From: Candidatus Omnitrophota bacterium
GTDB lineage: Bacteria; Omnitrophota; Gorgyraeia; Gorgyraeales; Gorgyraeaceae
Direction of reading: 5' to 3'
DNA: 41,178 bases
Assembly: GCA_018824725.1 (NCBI GenBank)
Contig: JAHJGB010000124.1
Coordinates: 1-41,178 of the forward strand
This document shows positions 39,619 through 41,178 of the stretch, in pieces. A program made the position numbers and the translations under genes. Within the stretch, counting starts at the first letter, position 1; each line of letters begins with the position of its first letter. The notes beneath the pieces were generated by a model. It ran no database searches and was not told where the DNA came from. It was given only the letters and a program-made list of their open reading frames with translations.

Positions 39619-39858
39619 CTATAGCTTTATCAATGCCAGTTTTTTATTTCTTGTCCAGCTTTTGATTTCTGATTCACGCTTGAGAGCCAGGGATCTATCT
39701 GGATATGCTTTTTTATATAACAATTTTACCGGCCGGCGGGCCATGGTACAGTGGCCGCCTTTGCCGGAATTGTGTTCTTTTATGCGGCGAGGAATATCAG
39801 TAGTAATTCCGGTGTAAAGGGAATTGTCAGAACAGGAAATTATATAGACATGCCACAT
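39619..39858 (-). CDS. GIY-YIG nuclease-like protein (UPF0213/YhbQ)
   Basis: A 79-aa single GIY-YIG domain: WHVYIISCSDNSLYTGITTDIPRRIKEH, with VYI and YTG as the GIY/YIG halves, the Arg of RRIKEH, and the Glu of KRESEIKSW as the metal ligand. UPF0213 proteins are 80-100 aa with no other domain, so this is complete. The nuclease role in vivo is unclear. It is closely spaced with neighbours on the same strand. Confidence 0.9.
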   Translation of the reverse strand: MWHVYIISCSDNSLYTGITTDIPRRIKEHNSGKGGHCTMARRPVKLLYKKAYPDRSLALKRESEIKSWTRNKKLALIKL

Positions 39859-39894
39859 ATTGCAGATATATTTAAAGCCTTGAGACGCTACCTT

Positions 39895-40062
39895 TTAACG
39901 GCCGCTATCTTTACGCTTCGAGAAACATTCTTTGCAGTATACAGGACGGTCTCCGCTGGGCTTGAAAGGAACTTCGCATTCTTTCTTGCATTCTGAACAA
40001 GTCACCTTATGCATTTCCCTTGGTCTCCCGCCGAATCCGCCATCACGTTCTTGAAACCCCAT
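39895..40062 (-). CDS. Small zinc-ribbon (CxxC-CxxC) protein
   Basis: A 55-aa protein absent from the ORF track. It begins MGFQERDGGFGGRPREMHK; a CSECKKEC block and PVYCKECFSKRK provide the four cysteines of a zinc ribbon, separated by the family-typical EVPFKPSGDR. It belongs to the short CxxCx(n)CxxC proteins common in candidate-phylum and delta-group bacteria, with an unknown role, perhaps nucleic-acid binding. An AAGGAG site precedes the ATG. It lies between the csp gene and the GIY-YIG gene on the same strand. Confidence 0.85.
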   Translation of the reverse strand: MGFQERDGGFGGRPREMHKVTCSECKKECEVPFKPSGDRPVYCKECFSKRKDSGR

Positions 40063-40095
40063 ATTATCTCCTTTTTAATTTTCTTTGCATCAAAG

Positions 40096-40299
40096 TTATA
40101 CCTTTCTTACATTTGTTGCCTGAGGGCCTTTTGGTCCTTGTTCTACTTCAAACTCTACTTCCTGGCCTTCGCCTAAAGATTTAAAACCTTCTCCCTGAAT
40201 TGCCTTATGATGAACAAAACAATCTTTCGATCCATCATCCGGGGTGATAAATCCATAACCTTTCTGGTCATTGAACCACTTCACTTTTCCTTTTGCCAT
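40096..40299 (-). CDS. Cold-shock-domain protein (CspA family)
   Basis: A 67-aa single cold-shock domain. The RNP1-like [10 protein letters not shown] and RNP2-like DCFVHHKAI motifs are intact, and the protein starts [15 protein letters not shown] and ends QATNVRKV as expected. Such proteins bind single-stranded nucleic acids and melt RNA structure. A strong GGAGG site lies upstream. A TTGATA...TAAAAT pair with a short 15-nt spacer overlaps the preceding terminator and could be the promoter, though the spacing is poor. Confidence 0.96.
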   Translation of the reverse strand: MAKGKVKWFNDQKGYGFITPDDGSKDCFVHHKAIQGEGFKSLGEGQEVEFEVEQGPKGPQATNVRKV

Positions 40300-40348
40300 T
40301 ATCCGCTACCTCCTTCCGATAAGATTTTAGTAAATAACATCGAGTATC

Positions 40349-40390
40349 AAAAAAAACCGCAAGGCGAATTATCTTTTACCTTACGGTTTA
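40349..40390 (-). terminator. Rho-independent terminator after the cNMP-binding gene
   Basis: On minus, AACCGTAAGG pairs with CCTTGCGGTT (one wobble pair), then eight T residues. It separates the cyclic-nucleotide-binding gene from csp. Confidence 0.75.
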
Positions 40391-40483
40391 AAATCTCTAC
40401 TCACCTATTTACTATTCGACTCATTATATTTCTATTCTCTGTATTTGTCAATAAAATTAACTTGGCTGTAACTTATGATGCCT

Positions 40484-40948
40484 TTATTTATTTTCTACAT
40501 TTATACTATAAACATCCAGAAGCTGGAGCCTTGTCGCTTCGAGGCGCTGGGTAAAAACACTCATAAGCCTCTTTAATAACTCATATCCTAAGTCAGAATT
40601 CTTTTCACATTTTTCTCTCAGGCATTTTCCATCCAATACCACTGCCCTGGTATTTTCCACAGCTTCAGCGCTGAACCGATATCTATACGGCGGGATAAGC
40701 CATGACCATCCCAGGATATCGCCTTCTTTAATAGTCTGTATCGGATTCTGGCGGCGCTGGTCTATATAGATAGCTACAAGACCGCCGCGAATGACATAAA
40801 ACTTATCCGCAGATTGGCCCTCTTTGAGGATAACCTCTCCCTTTTTAAATACAGCGTTAGAAGCGCAGCCCACTATAAAATCGAAATATTTTGACGGCAA
40901 ATCTTTGAAAAACGAATGCTCTTTCAAAATAGATTCAATTGTTATCAT
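40484..40948 (-). CDS. Stand-alone cyclic-nucleotide-binding domain protein
   Basis: A 154-aa protein consisting of one CRP-type cNMP-binding domain: FKDLPSKYFDFIVGCASNAVFKKGEVILKEGQ, then FYVIRGGLVAIY, and a helical tail LKRLMSVFTQRLEATRLQLLDVY. There is no helix-turn-helix, so it is not a DNA-binding CRP. The phosphate-binding cassette (GDILGWSWLIPPYRYRFSAEAV) lacks the usual GE..LL and R-A-A arrangement, so nucleotide binding may be lost or altered. The ATG at 40948 follows AGGAGG; the six upstream codons in the track are unlikely. Related stand-alone domains act as regulatory subunits or in envelope signalling; no partner is identified here. Confidence 0.82.
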   Translation of the reverse strand: MITIESILKEHSFFKDLPSKYFDFIVGCASNAVFKKGEVILKEGQSADKFYVIRGGLVAIYIDQRRQNPIQTIKEGDILGWSWLIPPYRYRFSAEAVENTRAVVLDGKCLREKCEKNSDLGYELLKRLMSVFTQRLEATRLQLLDVYSINVENK

Positions 40949-41082
40949 CTGTCCTCCTTGTTTCAAAAAAATGGCTCCCCGTATTGGCCGAGTTTCGCAA
41001 CTTCTTGGAGGAGTTTAGGCCATATTGTATCACAGAAGAAGCGAATAAGCTATATAAAGAACTTGCTATTGCGTAAAGCATC

Positions 41083-41178
41083 CTATCCCGCAAAAAATCC
41101 AAAAAAGGTCAAAATAGCGCCAAGGATAAGCGTAACAATTGGATGAATTATTTGCAAGCTTTTATTTTTCTGGTAAGC
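41083..41178 (-). CDS. C-terminal fragment of a membrane protein (cut by the window edge)
   Basis: The last 31 codons of a minus-strand reading frame open to the window end: AYQKNKSLQIIHPIVTLIL and then GAILTFFGFFAG. They form one hydrophobic helix, as at the end of a multi-pass membrane protein. The frame is continuous to the edge and ends at a TAG. I cannot name the family. It would be upstream of the cNMP-binding gene on the same strand. The spacer 40949-41082 has a GGCC...GGCC imperfect palindrome but nothing I can name. Confidence 0.4.
   Translation of the reverse strand, partial: AYQKNKSLQIIHPIVTLILGAILTFFGFFAG

Noticed and set aside
40967-41082. GGCC...GGCC imperfect palindrome and AACT/AGTT pairing, considered as tRNA or riboswitch
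   Set aside because: No T-arm, anticodon arm or acceptor stem can be drawn, and the pairing is short; left as an unassigned spacer.

Overview
The window reads as a gene-dense, moderately AT-rich bacterial chromosome segment. It looks diderm: there is a signal-peptide porin with an N-terminal coiled coil. It looks adapted to anoxic life: seven radical-SAM proteins, several multi-cluster ferredoxin-type proteins, a desulforedoxin, HemW and an orphan HypA. By gene style and by its abundant palindromic repeats it resembles candidate-phylum lineages such as Omnitrophota. That placement is inference, because there is no rRNA or marker gene here. I see no tRNA, rRNA, CRISPR array, transposase, integrase or prophage.

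Layout. (1) 1-4319: two divergent homospermidine synthase paralogs, the second followed by an overlapping ornithine-decarboxylase-type gene, forming a polyamine module with promoters in the shared spacer. (2) 4291-8453, minus: dus, fba, a small PQ-loop membrane protein, and a radical-SAM protein with a C-terminal GME-fold-like (DUF6873-like) domain. (3) 8590-14885, plus: a PAS/HD-GYP gene, then five tightly packed genes (B12-type radical SAM, short SPL-like radical SAM, DUF362-ferredoxin, nucleoside phosphorylase, long SPL-like radical SAM). This is the best candidate for an undescribed system. (4) 14918-18040, minus: tatC, a Tat-signal DUF362 protein and a NapH-like multi-[4Fe-4S] membrane protein. 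(5) 18210-25433: desulforedoxin (plus); then on minus a GH94-like phosphorylase, a nitroreductase, a nucleotidyltransferase-TPM-LemA-radical SAM operon, MarC and a possible 39-aa protein. (6) 25571-30988: half-size UPF0016, the porin with a MerR-like in-frame leader, a Ski2-like helicase (plus) and YgiQ. (7) 31065-33867, minus: YjbQ, HemW, DUF523/TudS, CutA, HypA. (8) 33954-38765, minus: a complete pstSCAB(B)-phoU phosphate uptake operon with two different PstB ATPases. (9) 38903-41178, minus: mscL, DUF4870, GIY-YIG, a zinc-ribbon protein, a cold-shock protein, a cNMP-binding protein and the tail of a membrane protein at the window edge.

The most unusual feature is a set of palindromic repeats. 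Two copies of one composite element (75 and 102 nt, both multiples of three) sit in frame inside the radical-SAM gene and dus, and a third, simpler palindrome sits in frame in the B12 radical-SAM gene. Further families lie at or across stop codons: a hairpin with a conserved loop (3 copies), an ACTATGGGAG-type hairpin (4 loci) and GTTTAAAC-cored palindromes (3). They recall Rickettsia palindromic elements and REP sequences, but no REP-associated transposase is visible in the window.
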